A DNA stretch of 58,824 nucleotides from Saprospiraceae bacterium (GTDB lineage: Bacteria > Bacteroidota > Bacteroidia > Chitinophagales > Saprospiraceae), in the NCBI GenBank assembly GCA_013140975.1, contig JABFRV010000051.1, positions 1 to 58,824 on the forward strand, written 5' to 3'. The notes below the pieces were generated by a model, which saw nothing but the letters and a program-made list of their open reading frames with translations, had not been told where the DNA came from and ran no database searches. Below are positions 37,444 to 46,308 of this stretch, piece after piece. The number at the start of each line of letters is the position of its first letter. Positions within the stretch are counted from its first letter, which is position 1. The position numbers were made by a program, and so were the translations under genes.

Positions 37444-37911
37444 ATGAAAATCTGGATTCATTTGTTTGCAATTATCATATTGGCTTCTTGTTCTTCAGGT
37501 AAAGGAGGATTTGGTGGAAAAGGGGTTGACTTAAAAGCTTTATCCGGTACTTGGCAACAGAGGGACAAGCAAAAATTTGAGAAATGGGCTTTGGTAAGTC
37601 CAACAGAATCAATTGGTGTTGCTTACGATATGACTACTGGCTCAACGGTTATTGAGGAGAATATGCGATTATTTAAAGCCGATGACAGCTGGGTGTATGA
37701 AGTTAAATTAGTAGCAAATCAGTCAGCACCTGTTAAATTCGTATTGGCTCCGGACAAAGTTGCTAAACTGCGATTCGTGAATGAAAAGAATGATTATCCT
37801 CAAGTTATAAAATATTTTATTCTTTCTGACTCTACTATGAAGGCGGAAATTAGTGATCTTAAAGGAGGCAATGTGACAAAATTTGATTTTGTAAAAGCAG
37901 CTAGAAAATGA
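37444..37911 (+). CDS. Lipoprotein with a DUF6265-like domain
   Basis: I start at ATG 37444 (155 aa): MKIWIHLFAIIILASC gives a lipoprotein signal with lipobox LASC and lipidated Cys16, where the ORF's earlier start is inside the peptidase gene. The domain (GTWQQR, FEKWALVSPTESIGVAYD, EENMRLF, VKFVLAPDK, RFVNEKNDYPQVIKYF) resembles DUF6265, of unknown function. It follows the S9 peptidase by 4 bases and overlaps smpB as ATGA. Confidence 0.82.
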   Translation: MKIWIHLFAIIILASCSSGKGGFGGKGVDLKALSGTWQQRDKQKFEKWALVSPTESIGVAYDMTTGSTVIEENMRLFKADDSWVYEVKLVANQSAPVKFVLAPDKVAKLRFVNEKNDYPQVIKYFILSDSTMKAEISDLKGGNVTKFDFVKAARK

Positions 37912-38351
37912 GTGATGTAGAGATTGTAAATCGTAAAGCTACACATCTCTATTTTTTTACTCAGGTTTTTGAAGCCGGAATAATACTTAGTGGAACAGAA
38001 GTTAAGTCGATAAAAAGTGGCAAGGCCAATCTTAGTGATGCATATTGTGCATTTGACCATGGAGAACTATGGATTAGAAATTTTCATATATCGGAATATG
38101 AATCCGGTTCCAATAACCATGATCCTAAGCGTCCTAGAAAACTATTACTCAATCGTGCCGAATTAAAAAAGCTGGAAAAGAAAGTGAATGAAAAAGGAAA
38201 CACCATAATTCCCTATAAAGTATATCTGTCGGATAGAGGAATGATTAAAGTCGAAATTGCCCTCGCATCAGGAAAGAAGTCATTTGATAAAAGAGAATCG
38301 ATAAAAGAGAAAGATGTGAAGAGAGATTTAGAAAGAAAGTTAGCGGAATAA
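37908..38351 (+). CDS. smpB: SsrA-binding protein SmpB
   Basis: This 147-aa tmRNA-binding OB-fold protein has GIILSGTEVKSIKSGKANLSDAYC, the RPRKLLLNRAEL segment and the basic tail GKKSFDKRESIKEKDVKRDLERKLAE that tracks into the ribosome. It starts inside the preceding lipoprotein's stop (ATGA). No tmRNA gene is seen nearby. Confidence 0.96.
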   Translation: MSDVEIVNRKATHLYFFTQVFEAGIILSGTEVKSIKSGKANLSDAYCAFDHGELWIRNFHISEYESGSNNHDPKRPRKLLLNRAELKKLEKKVNEKGNTIIPYKVYLSDRGMIKVEIALASGKKSFDKRESIKEKDVKRDLERKLAE

Positions 38352-38358
38352 ATTATTT

Positions 38359-38407
38359 AGTCGCGAGTCGCGAGTCGCGAGTCGCGAGTCTTGAGTCGCG
38401 AGTCTTG
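38359..38407. repeat. Seven tandem heptamers after smpB
   Basis: Seven 7-bp units in register: AGTCGCG four times, then AGTCTTG, AGTCGCG and AGTCTTG. The array is non-coding and starts 7 bases after the smpB stop. It is locally GC-rich against the surroundings. Confidence 0.9.
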
Positions 38408-38443
38408 AAAGTAAGCAAGGAGCTGTTTAGCAAATAATTTATC

Positions 38444-38491
38444 AGAGCATTAAATCATCAGAGCATCAGGGCATTGAAGCATCAGAGCTTT
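38444..38491. repeat. Six tandem octamers ending at the glyA stop
   Basis: Units AGAGCATT, AAATCATC, AGAGCATC, AGGGCATT, GAAGCATC and AGAGCTTT are in exact 8-bp register. The end that touches glyA includes its stop codon and shares TAAAGCTCTGATGCT with the array after iscU. Confidence 0.8.
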
Positions 38492-39782
38492 AACTTTCCA
38501 CTTCCGGATAAAGAGGAAATTTTCTCATATACTCATTGATTTCTAATTTAACCGAATGAATAAATGATTCATCATTTCGTCTTTCAATAAGTCTTGTTAT
38601 CCATTCTGAGACTTTGGCAAAATCAGTTTCTTTGAAACCTCTGCTTGTCATTGCAGCAGTTCCCAATCTTATTCCGGATGTGGTATTGGCCGGTTGCGGG
38701 TCATTGGGAATCATGTTTTTATTGGTAGTGATATCAGCTTTTATCAGAAGATTTTCGGCTTCTTTACCGGTAATATTTTTGGATTGTAGATCAACGAGCA
38801 TTAAATGATTGTCTGTTCCTCCAGAAACAATACGGAGACCTTGTGTAACTAAAGATTGCGAAAGAAATGCTGCGTTTTGAATTACTTGTTTACTATATAT
38901 TGTAAAGCTTGGATCTAATGCTTCGCCAAAGGCAATTGCTTTGGATGCAATTATGTGTTCAAGAGGCCCGCCCTGAATACCCGGGAATACTGCACTGTTA
39001 AGTAGATTGGACATTGGAATTGTATTTCCTTTTTTATCTTTTTTTCCAATTCGATTTGGAAAATCTTTTCCCATCACAATAATTCCACCTCTTGGTCCTC
39101 GTAAGGTTTTATGCGTTGTAGATGTAATTATATGACAATGTGGTATCGGATTATTTAATTGTTTGCTGACTATTAAACCAGCAGGATGTGCTATGTCTGC
39201 AAGTAATGTTGCATCAATTTCATCTGCAATAGATCTGAAAGTTTGATAGTCCCAATCTCTGGAATATGCAGAAGCTCCACATATTATAAGTTTGGGTTTA
39301 TGCTTAAGCGCTAATTCTCTTACCTGATTTAAGTCCACTCTTCCTTCTGAATCCAATCCATAACTTACTACAGTATAATATTTCCCGCTCATATTAACAG
39401 GAGAGCCATGAGAAAGATGCCCACCATGCGCAAGATCTAATCCCAATAATGTATCGCCGGGTTTTAAAATAGATAATTGTACAGCCATATTCGCCTGAGC
39501 TCCTGAATGAGGTTGAACATTGGCAAAATCAGCTCCAAATAATTTGCATAATCTTTCAATCGCAAGTGATTCTATTTCATCGACAACTTCACAACCACCG
39601 TAATAACGTTTTCCGGGATAACCTTCAGCGTATTTATTGGTTAGCCAGGAACCCATTGAAGTAACAACTTGATAGGAAGCAAAATTTTCTGAAGCAATTA
39701 ATTCGATTCCTCGTCTTTGTCGATCCAGTTCTTTATGAATTAGTGCTTTAACTTGTTGATCAATAATATTCATGATATTCAT
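38490..39782 (-). CDS. glyA: Serine hydroxymethyltransferase
   Basis: GlyA (430 aa) interconverts serine and glycine with one-carbon transfer to tetrahydrofolate. PLP-binding Lys is in [14 protein letters not shown]; other signatures are [21 protein letters not shown] and [11 protein letters not shown]. The chosen ATG directly follows the stop of the HD-hydrolase gene; a second ATG three codons on is possible. The tandem octamer array begins at its stop. Confidence 0.95.
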   Translation of the reverse strand: MNIMNIIDQQVKALIHKELDRQRRGIELIASENFASYQVVTSMGSWLTNKYAEGYPGKRYYGGCEVVDEIESLAIERLCKLFGADFANVQPHSGAQANMAVQLSILKPGDTLLGLDLAHGGHLSHGSPVNMSGKYYTVVSYGLDSEGRVDLNQVRELALKHKPKLIICGASAYSRDWDYQTFRSIADEIDATLLADIAHPAGLIVSKQLNNPIPHCHIITSTTHKTLRGPRGGIIVMGKDFPNRIGKKDKKGNTIPMSNLLNSAVFPGIQGGPLEHIIASKAIAFGEALDPSFTIYSKQVIQNAAFLSQSLVTQGLRIVSGGTDNHLMLVDLQSKNITGKEAENLLIKADITTNKNMIPNDPQPANTTSGIRLGTAAMTSRGFKETDFAKVSEWITRLIERRNDESFIHSVKLEINEYMRKFPLYPEVES

Positions 39783-40922
39783 TTATTGAATAGTATAAAC
39801 TCTGGTGGTTTTTTGTAGTAAATATTGAAAATCATTAAAGGAAGAAAGTGGTCGAACTGAAGAATTTTTATTCAATATCAGTATTTCACCTTCTTTAGGA
39901 TCGTACGCTTTAAAATCTACGATAAAAGTTTCCTTCTCTGAATTTTCAAATGATTGAATAGTAGAGGGTTCACTTATTTTAACTTTATATAATTTCCTGT
40001 TCAGTATTGCCGATGCAAGCTCTGATATTTCAGGGTTATCATGTTGACTGCATTTTTTTAATAAATACCATATATCATTATCGTCAAGTTGAACAAATTT
40101 CCGGATAAATTCTTTTCGGTTTTCGTCCGAATCAACTTTACTATTCATTAAGTCCTCAATTGATTCAAATATTGCATCCTTCTTCGAATATTTAACAAGG
40201 AGCCCAATTAGTTTTTTTAACATTTTTTCAACAATGAGGGCAGTTTTGTGCAAATATACTTGCAGGTACATGATTCTCCTGGACGATAAAAATTTTTCAA
40301 CAGTATAAATCGCTTTTTCTTCCAGGACAAGTTCGTTATCAACAACATCCATCATCATTATGAGTCGATCAATTCCAATGTTTCCTTCAACTACTCCCGT
40401 ATAAAAACTATCTCTTTTTAAATAGTCTAATCTGTCAACATCCAATTGACTACTGATTAGTTGATGCAGGAATTTTTTTGGATGCAAACCTTGAAATAGC
40501 TCAATACATAAATTTAATGATCCATTAAATTCTTTATTGAGTTCATTCATCATCCATAACGTAATAGACTCGTGCTGTGCGTTGATAAGACTATGTTCCA
40601 GAACATGGGAGAAGGGGCCATGACCTATATCATGAAGCAATATAGCCAACTGAGCGGCTTCTTTCTCTTCAGCTGTAATTTGATTGCCTTTCTGTTGTAA
40701 ATGGTAGAGAGCTTCAGACATAAGATGAAAAGCTCCTAAAGCATGATTAAAACGGGTGTGAACGGCACCCGGATAGACATAATGTGTGAATCCTAGTTGT
40801 TTGATCCTTCGAAGGCGTTGGAAATACGGATGTTCAATAACATTCATGAGTATTCCAGACGGTACTGAAATAAAACCGTAAATAGGATCGTTAAATATCT
40901 TGTGAGAAGACAACATCTTCAT
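39783..40922 (-). CDS. HD-domain phosphohydrolase (SAMHD1/dGTPase-like)
   Basis: This 379-aa HD-superfamily hydrolase has the metal ligands of the family: His60 (HTRFNHALGA), His97-Asp98 (LLHDIGHGPFSH) and a later Asp in the QLDVDRLDYLKRD segment (about 173-185). The family includes dNTP triphosphohydrolases, but the substrate here is not shown by the sequence. It is a two-gene operon with glyA and divergent from porX. Confidence 0.88.
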   Translation of the reverse strand: MKMLSSHKIFNDPIYGFISVPSGILMNVIEHPYFQRLRRIKQLGFTHYVYPGAVHTRFNHALGAFHLMSEALYHLQQKGNQITAEEKEAAQLAILLHDIGHGPFSHVLEHSLINAQHESITLWMMNELNKEFNGSLNLCIELFQGLHPKKFLHQLISSQLDVDRLDYLKRDSFYTGVVEGNIGIDRLIMMMDVVDNELVLEEKAIYTVEKFLSSRRIMYLQVYLHKTALIVEKMLKKLIGLLVKYSKKDAIFESIEDLMNSKVDSDENRKEFIRKFVQLDDNDIWYLLKKCSQHDNPEISELASAILNRKLYKVKISEPSTIQSFENSEKETFIVDFKAYDPKEGEILILNKNSSVRPLSSFNDFQYLLQKTTRVYTIQ

Positions 40923-40948
40923 TTTTAGACAAGCGTAAAGATATAATC

Positions 40949-40990
40949 TCTTGAAGATTCCTGCTCTTTAAATATGCGTTTTCTTCAAGA
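40949..40990. promoter_or_regulatory. 9-bp inverted repeat upstream of porX
   Basis: TCTTGAAGA (40949-40957) and TCTTCAAGA (40982-40990) are exact inverted copies with centres 33 bp apart, about three helical turns. They lie just upstream of the candidate porX -7 element in the porX/HD-gene divergent region. Confidence 0.5.
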
Positions 40991-40995
40991 ACGAG

Positions 40996-41003
40996 TACTT
41001 TTG
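40996..41003 (+). promoter_or_regulatory. Candidate -7 element for porX
   Basis: TACTTTTG fully matches TAnnTTTG, 14 bases before the porX ATG. It directly follows the inverted repeat. Confidence 0.5.
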
Positions 41004-41017
41004 AATTTTATTAGAAA

Positions 41018-42586
41018 ATGGATAAACTTAGAATTCTTTGGGCTGACGATGAAATAGATACATTAAAGCCTCAGATCTTTTTTTTAGAAAAAAAAGGATT
41101 TGAATTGAATACATTTACAAATGGTTATGATCTTATTGCTGAACTAAACAAAGATTCAAGATATGACCTTATTTTTCTGGATGAGTCAATGCCTGGTATA
41201 AGCGGAATTGAAACATTGGAAAAAATAAAACAGGCAGGTTACGCAATGCCGGTTGTAATGGTTACAAAGAATGAAGCGGAGAACCTTATGGAACTTGCGA
41301 TTGGTAGTCAGATTTCAGATTATCTGATCAAGCCCATTAACCCTAATCAATTATTATTATGTATTAAAAAATTGACAGACAATAAGAGATTAATTTCGGA
41401 AAAAAATACCACTGACTATCAGATTGCATTTCGGAAATTATTTATGGAAATTACCGAGACCCAAAATCATCAGGACTGGGTTTCAGTATATAAACAATTC
41501 ATTCAATGGGAACTGAAGCTCGATCACGGAACAGATCCACAAATTCAGGAAATTTTTTCTCAACAAAAGAATGAAGCAAACATTGGATTTTCTAAGTTTA
41601 TCGTAAATCATTATCAGGAGTGGTTTGAGAAGCCGGAGAAAGCACCGGTAATGTCTCACAATCTTTTACTTAATAAAGTATTTAAGCAATTGAAGACAGA
41701 TATTCCGACAGTTTTTGTTTTATTGGATAATATGAGATATGATCAATGGAAGATTATAGAGCCCATACTAACTGAAAAATTTACTTTACAACAAGAAGAT
41801 TACTTCTACAGTATATTGCCTACTACTACACAATATTCTCGCAATAGTATTTTCGCAGGAATGTTGCCATCCGAAATTGAAAAATTTTACCCGGAATGGT
41901 GGTTGAATGATAATGAAGAAGGTGGAAAGAATCTCAAAGAGCCTGATCTGCTTGCTCAACAAATCAAAAGAACAGTTAAAAAAGAGATGAAAGTTGACTA
42001 TATGAAGATTACAAGTTCGGTAAAAGGAAAGCAACTTGTTGACTCCATTCATAATGTTCTTCAAAATGATTTAACTGTAATTGTGTACAATTTTATTGAT
42101 ATGTTATCTCATGCTCGGACAGAGTTGGAAGTTTTAAAAGAACTTGCTTCTGATGAAAAAGCCTATCGTTCTTTAACGCGGTCATGGTTTTTGCATTCAC
42201 CTTTGTGGGTTGCGTTACAAAAAATTTCAGATCAGCCTTTTCAACTCATTATTACTACTGATCATGGAACTATTAGAGTGCAAGATCCAAGTAAGGTGGT
42301 TGCAGATCGTGAGACAACGACAAATCTTCGTTACAAAGTAGGCAAGAACTTAATGTATGATAAGAAGGATGTGTTGGAAATCAAGAATCCGAATTCTGTT
42401 GGACTCCCGCGACCGAATATTTCTTCAACCTTTATATTTGCCAAAGACAAGAATTATTTTCTATACCCCAATAATTTCGGGCAGTATATGAATTATTATA
42501 AGAACACTTTTCAGCATGGAGGAATTAGTATGGAAGAAATGATTTGTCCGATTATTCATCTGACTTCTAAATCCGTTAAGGAGTAA
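41018..42586 (+). CDS. porX: T9SS response regulator PorX (receiver plus PglZ domain)
   Basis: This 522-aa protein has an N-terminal receiver domain with acidic pair Asp10/Asp11, phospho-acceptor Asp55 (LIFLDESMPG) and Lys105 (YLIKP). A PglZ (alkaline phosphatase-like) domain fills about 200-515, with metal-binding motifs LLDNMRYDQW, TTTQYSRNS and TTDHGTI. This fusion is PorX, which with the kinase PorY controls type IX secretion genes and can hydrolyse cyclic oligonucleotides. The kinase is not in the window. The end overlaps the convergent PH-domain-like gene by 11 bases. Confidence 0.95.
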   Translation: MDKLRILWADDEIDTLKPQIFFLEKKGFELNTFTNGYDLIAELNKDSRYDLIFLDESMPGISGIETLEKIKQAGYAMPVVMVTKNEAENLMELAIGSQISDYLIKPINPNQLLLCIKKLTDNKRLISEKNTTDYQIAFRKLFMEITETQNHQDWVSVYKQFIQWELKLDHGTDPQIQEIFSQQKNEANIGFSKFIVNHYQEWFEKPEKAPVMSHNLLLNKVFKQLKTDIPTVFVLLDNMRYDQWKIIEPILTEKFTLQQEDYFYSILPTTTQYSRNSIFAGMLPSEIEKFYPEWWLNDNEEGGKNLKEPDLLAQQIKRTVKKEMKVDYMKITSSVKGKQLVDSIHNVLQNDLTVIVYNFIDMLSHARTELEVLKELASDEKAYRSLTRSWFLHSPLWVALQKISDQPFQLIITTDHGTIRVQDPSKVVADRETTTNLRYKVGKNLMYDKKDVLEIKNPNSVGLPRPNISSTFIFAKDKNYFLYPNNFGQYMNYYKNTFQHGGISMEEMICPIIHLTSKSVKE

Positions 42587-43013
42587 TATCAAGAGCTGTC
42601 TTGGTTAAGAGGATATTATATTTATCGGCTTCTGCTATAAAAAAAATATTTCTCCCAAATCTTCCGGCGTTCGGTAGAACAATTTTTCCGAGTTGTCTAA
42701 AGTGTAATGACTTGCATGATACATTTTCGATTTGCTGAATCGGAATTTTTACGGTTGTAAAGTAATTGGAAATATAAATATAGTCATTATCCAAATCAAT
42801 CCTTTTCAATTTTCTAAACGAAAACCAAATGATAAGACTAAAGAGTATGTAAAATGCCAAAAAAATCCATCGTATCAGACCATTAAAACTAAAAGGAAGG
42901 TCTGAGGGATTCGTTATAAAAAGACCGAATGTAAATGATCCAAAAAATACAAGCCAAAATATGGGAAAGAATAAGGACAATATTATTGTTGAGGCAGAAG
43001 ATATTCGTATCAT
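42576..43013 (-). CDS. Small membrane protein with PH-like domain
   Basis: This 145-aa protein has two transmembrane helices (about residues 8-32 and 45-66) and then a soluble domain of about 75 residues (LDNDYIYISNYFTTVKIPIQQIENVSCKSL) that looks like a bacterial PH-like fold. Function is unknown. It follows tatC by about 12 bases on the same strand, so it may be co-transcribed, and its last 11 bases overlap porX. Confidence 0.78.
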   Translation of the reverse strand: MIRISSASTIILSLFFPIFWLVFFGSFTFGLFITNPSDLPFSFNGLIRWIFLAFYILFSLIIWFSFRKLKRIDLDNDYIYISNYFTTVKIPIQQIENVSCKSLHFRQLGKIVLPNAGRFGRNIFFIAEADKYNILLTKTALDITP

Positions 43014-43025
43014 TTTTTAATCTTT

Positions 43026-43856
43026 CTATATTTCTTCTTTGGGAAAATTTCGAGCCGCAACGTATATACTTATTTCGTACAATAAACTAAGTGGAATGAG
43101 TACTATTATCATTGAGATTACATCCGGTGGGGTAATTATTGCTGCAACTAAGGCAAGAACTAAAAAAGCATGGCGTCTGTAAGTTCGCATAAATTTTGGG
43201 CCAAGCATACCTAATTTAGCAAGAAAATATACTGCAAGAGGTAATTCAAATACAATTCCTGTAAAAAATGTAAACATGACTATCATGTTGACTATGGAAC
43301 TAAGGGTCGCAGAACTTTTTACAAGATCACTAACATTATATGAAGATAAAAAACTCATTGAAAAAGGAGCAAGAATGTAAAATCCAAATAATACGCCTAT
43401 TATAAAAAGTAAAGAAAGTATTACTACGATTCCTTGCGTTGCTTCCCTTTCCTTTTCATAAAGACCCGGCTTTACAAAGTCCCAAATTTCTTTAATTACG
43501 AAAGGCGAAGAAATAAAGATTCCAACAAAGAAGCTTGCTTGTAAATGAATCATTAAGGCTTCGGATAGTTCACGTGTAAATATTTCGGTTTTTGGTGGCG
43601 TAATGCAAGTCAATTCCGACAAGGAGCAAAAAAACTTATAGGTTGGGAAATCCGGATTTAAAGGACCTAAGATAATATAATTGAAAAGGAATTCCTTATT
43701 AAAGAATGCTACTAACATTCCAATTCCGACATATATTGCAATGCGAAATAGGTGTTTTCTTAGCATATCTATATGATCCATAAAGCTCATTTCGGCAAAT
43801 TCCTCATTGGGCCGTTTGACCTTAGAAAACAATCTACTAAAAATTCCTCCACTCAT
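43026..43856 (-). CDS. tatC: Sec-independent protein translocase TatC
   Basis: TatC (276 aa) has six transmembrane helices and the family features FMDHIDMLRKHLFR near the N-terminus and the FELP motif (GIVFELPLAVYFLAKLG). The stretch FVKPGLYEKERE is the conserved cytoplasmic loop. It exports folded proteins with twin-arginine signals. tatA was not found in this window. Confidence 0.95.
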   Translation of the reverse strand: MSGGIFSRLFSKVKRPNEEFAEMSFMDHIDMLRKHLFRIAIYVGIGMLVAFFNKEFLFNYIILGPLNPDFPTYKFFCSLSELTCITPPKTEIFTRELSEALMIHLQASFFVGIFISSPFVIKEIWDFVKPGLYEKEREATQGIVVILSLLFIIGVLFGFYILAPFSMSFLSSYNVSDLVKSSATLSSIVNMIVMFTFFTGIVFELPLAVYFLAKLGMLGPKFMRTYRRHAFLVLALVAAIITPPDVISMIIVLIPLSLLYEISIYVAARNFPKEEI

Positions 43857-43968
43857 AAGCAGGGCAAAGATAAAAGACAGGATAATGAAAAGTGCTTAAT
43901 TATCGTTAATATACATTTAAATCGAGTAAAAACATGGGTAACTGTGTTCGATTATGCTTGTGAATAGA

Positions 43969-43976
43969 TAATTTTG
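43969..43976 (+). promoter_or_regulatory. Candidate -7 element for the LamG-like T9SS cargo gene
   Basis: TAATTTTG fully matches TAnnTTTG and ends 4 bases before the ATG at 43981. If used, the mRNA would be nearly leaderless. Confidence 0.4.
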
Positions 43977-43980
43977 TGCT

Positions 43981-45180
43981 ATGATCCGAAAAGTAATTTT
44001 GGGCGTTCTGCTCCTCGTTAAGATAACCAGCCTTGTTGGTCAAAATAAGGTCGCTAGTATATTTGATTTTGATGGATGTTCAATGAAAGATCGGTTAGGA
44101 AATATGACAGATGCGGTCCCAGAATTTCCCCCTGCCTGCCTTTGCGGCACTGATAATGATGCTTTAAATATAAATTTAAATTCATTAGAACTCGATAATT
44201 CTATTGATAGTTTTTTTAAATCCAATTTTACAATCTGTTTTGACGTATTTATTGAGAATATTACCGGTGAAGTGAATATTTTATCAAAGGCATTTACATG
44301 TAACTCCGATACGAGTATCGAAATAAGTTACAGAGTTAGGGACTCATTATTTGTAATTTTTCTCAAAGAAGGAACAGATGAAGTGTATACACTTTTTGCA
44401 CATTCAGATCCAAAAAGTTGTTGGCAGAATGTTTGCTTAACCATGAATGGAATTGATATTCGGGCATATGTTAACGGGAAAGAGAAAGCAAATGTAGTTG
44501 CTGTAGATCTTATGCGATTGGATAACGGCTTGCCTATAAGATTCAATAAATCAGATTGTCAAAATAACGGATTCAGACCCCTAGAAGGGAGACTCGATAG
44601 AATATTAATTGCGAATTATGCATTTTTAAGAGAAGATATTATAAATCATTTTCTACCACAACATCGAATATTAACACAGGATACGATAATTTTCATTGGA
44701 GATCAATTTGAGTTACGGTCTGTAAGCAATTGCCCATCCTTAATTTCCTGGACTCCGTCAACTTTTTTATCTGACCCTTCGATACTAAATCCGATTTGCA
44801 GTGCAACCACTGATGTGCTATATTCAACGGAATTTCGATTGGGCCGCTGTGTATTACGGGATTCAGTGCTTGTTCGCCCTGTGGATATTTCAACTCTTGA
44901 ATGTAAAGATATTAGACTGCCATCAGCTTTTACTCCTAATGGAGATAATCTGAATGATGAGTTTTATATTAGTAATCCATACATCATTAATAAATTAGAG
45001 TACTTCGATATTTTGGATAGAAATGGTGGGCTTATTTTTTCGACAACAGATCCTTATATGCGTTGGGATGGGTCTTTTAAGAATAAAGTTCTTAATTCAG
45101 GAACATATTTTTATAGAGTAGAATATATGTGCAAGAATGAAGTTTATAAGAATAGAGGTACGGTTACTTTGATGAGATAG
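43981..45180 (+). CDS. Secreted LamG-like protein with type B T9SS sorting domain
   Basis: This 399-aa protein has a signal peptide (MIRKVILGVLLLVKITSLVGQ), a concanavalin/LamG-like beta-sandwich at about 25-215 (FTICFDVFIENITG, AYVNGKEKA, LDRILIANYAF), an intermediate Cys-rich segment, and a C-terminal gliding-motility-associated domain at about 305-399 (RLPSAFTPNGDNLNDEFYI ... GTYFYRVEY). The terminal domain directs secretion by type IX machinery. Ligand unknown. Confidence 0.9.
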   Translation: MIRKVILGVLLLVKITSLVGQNKVASIFDFDGCSMKDRLGNMTDAVPEFPPACLCGTDNDALNINLNSLELDNSIDSFFKSNFTICFDVFIENITGEVNILSKAFTCNSDTSIEISYRVRDSLFVIFLKEGTDEVYTLFAHSDPKSCWQNVCLTMNGIDIRAYVNGKEKANVVAVDLMRLDNGLPIRFNKSDCQNNGFRPLEGRLDRILIANYAFLREDIINHFLPQHRILTQDTIIFIGDQFELRSVSNCPSLISWTPSTFLSDPSILNPICSATTDVLYSTEFRLGRCVLRDSVLVRPVDISTLECKDIRLPSAFTPNGDNLNDEFYISNPYIINKLEYFDILDRNGGLIFSTTDPYMRWDGSFKNKVLNSGTYFYRVEYMCKNEVYKNRGTVTLMR

Positions 45181-45335
45181 CTTTTTATTTGATAAAGCCT
45201 GGCAGTTTACATATTAAATTTATAGTTGACAGGTGGACTGTTTTACAAGTTGACAAGTTGTCTTTTAATTAATAGTGGTAAGTTATAATTGATTTTAGTG
45301 CAGATGCAAAAGCAAATGACATATTGAATTCTTTA

Positions 45336-45407
45336 TTACTTCTGAATATTTGTTTTATTAATTATATAAAGTGGGCGTTGCAATACGTTGCGATTAATGC
45401 GACTGAT
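45336..45407 (-). pseudogene. Disconnected C-terminal tail of the glycosyltransferase
   Basis: After the TAA at 45408-45410 the same frame continues ISRINRNVLQRP and on to a TAA at 45336-45338. This matches the usual GEYIGRIYxExxxRPxY tail of this family, so the stop replaces the expected Tyr codon (TAT to TAA). The 23 residues are no longer translated unless the stop is read through. Confidence 0.85.
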
Positions 45408-46271
45408 TTATTCGCCAATAATTCCTATTGAAAATAATTGAACTCCTCCAATAAACATCGAACTAATAATTAATGAAGTCCAACCTGTAATAGTTCTGTG
45501 AAGAAAAAAATGAGAATAAATAGCAAAAAGAATAATACCAAATGAAAACATCGAAATAAAAAATCCAAGACGTGTAACTAATTTTAGAGGAACGTCTGAA
45601 AAACTCGTTAAGCCATCAATCGCAAAACTTAGCATTTTGCTCAAAGGATATCCTGTCTGACCATGTTTTCTTTCTTGTCTATGAAAGCTTATGCTCGTCT
45701 GTCGAAAACCTAGCCAGGAAATTTGACCTCGTAGGAATTTATTTTGTTCTGGCATTTGTTTCAGAAGGTCTACGATTTTTCGATCTATAATTCGAAAGTC
45801 ACCTGTATCAACAGGAATTTTCACATTGCTAAAGTTGGCAAGAATTTTATAAAATAGTTTAGCCGTAAATTTTTTAAAGTAACTGTCACCTATTCTTTTT
45901 TCACGAGTTGCATAAACTACTTCATATCCTTCCTGAAATTTATTATTAAGCTCAGTTATAAGTTCTGGTGGGTCTTGTAAATCCGCATCAATGATTACTA
46001 CAGCTTTTCCTTTGCTTGCATCCAATCCGGCAGTTACAGCAAGCTGGTGACCAAAATTTCTACTAAGATCAAGATAAAAAACTTTAGAATCCTTATTAGC
46101 AAGCTCTATTATAAGTTGTAAAGAATTATCTCTGCTTCCATCGTTGATAAAAATAATTTCATAGGAATTAGTAATTTCCGAACACGTTTTAGAAAGGCGA
46201 TTGTATAGCTCAAGAATGTTATCCTGTTCGTTGTAAATTGGTACGACGACGGATAATTGAACGTTTGTCAT
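45408..46271 (-). CDS. GtrB/DPMS-like glycosyltransferase, truncated by a premature stop
   Basis: This 287-aa GT2 enzyme has the nucleotide-sugar site SVVVPIYNEQDN, DADLQDPPEL (DxD) and the family segment GDFRIIDRKIVDLL, followed by two C-terminal transmembrane helices. It resembles polyprenyl-phosphate sugar transferases. The product ends at GIIGE; family members continue with about 24 more residues, which are still present in frame beyond a TAA. The catalytic domain and helices are intact, so activity may survive. Confidence 0.9.
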   Translation of the reverse strand: MTNVQLSVVVPIYNEQDNILELYNRLSKTCSEITNSYEIIFINDGSRDNSLQLIIELANKDSKVFYLDLSRNFGHQLAVTAGLDASKGKAVVIIDADLQDPPELITELNNKFQEGYEVVYATREKRIGDSYFKKFTAKLFYKILANFSNVKIPVDTGDFRIIDRKIVDLLKQMPEQNKFLRGQISWLGFRQTSISFHRQERKHGQTGYPLSKMLSFAIDGLTSFSDVPLKLVTRLGFFISMFSFGIILFAIYSHFFLHRTITGWTSLIISSMFIGGVQLFSIGIIGE

Positions 46272-46308
46272 AGTTTAGATTGTAATTTTAATATTTCATA
46301 GGTGAATA

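Noticed and set aside
27368-38491. Octamer and heptamer arrays as CRISPR repeats
   Set aside because: Units are 7-8 bp in direct tandem without spacers and there are no cas genes.
39783-40922. HD-domain hydrolase as a phage-defence dNTPase
   Set aside because: It lies in a housekeeping operon with glyA, far from the mobile element, and shows no defence context.
41018-42586. PglZ domain as a sign of a BREX phage-defence system
   Set aside because: The domain is fused to a receiver domain, which is the PorX architecture. No other BREX genes are nearby.
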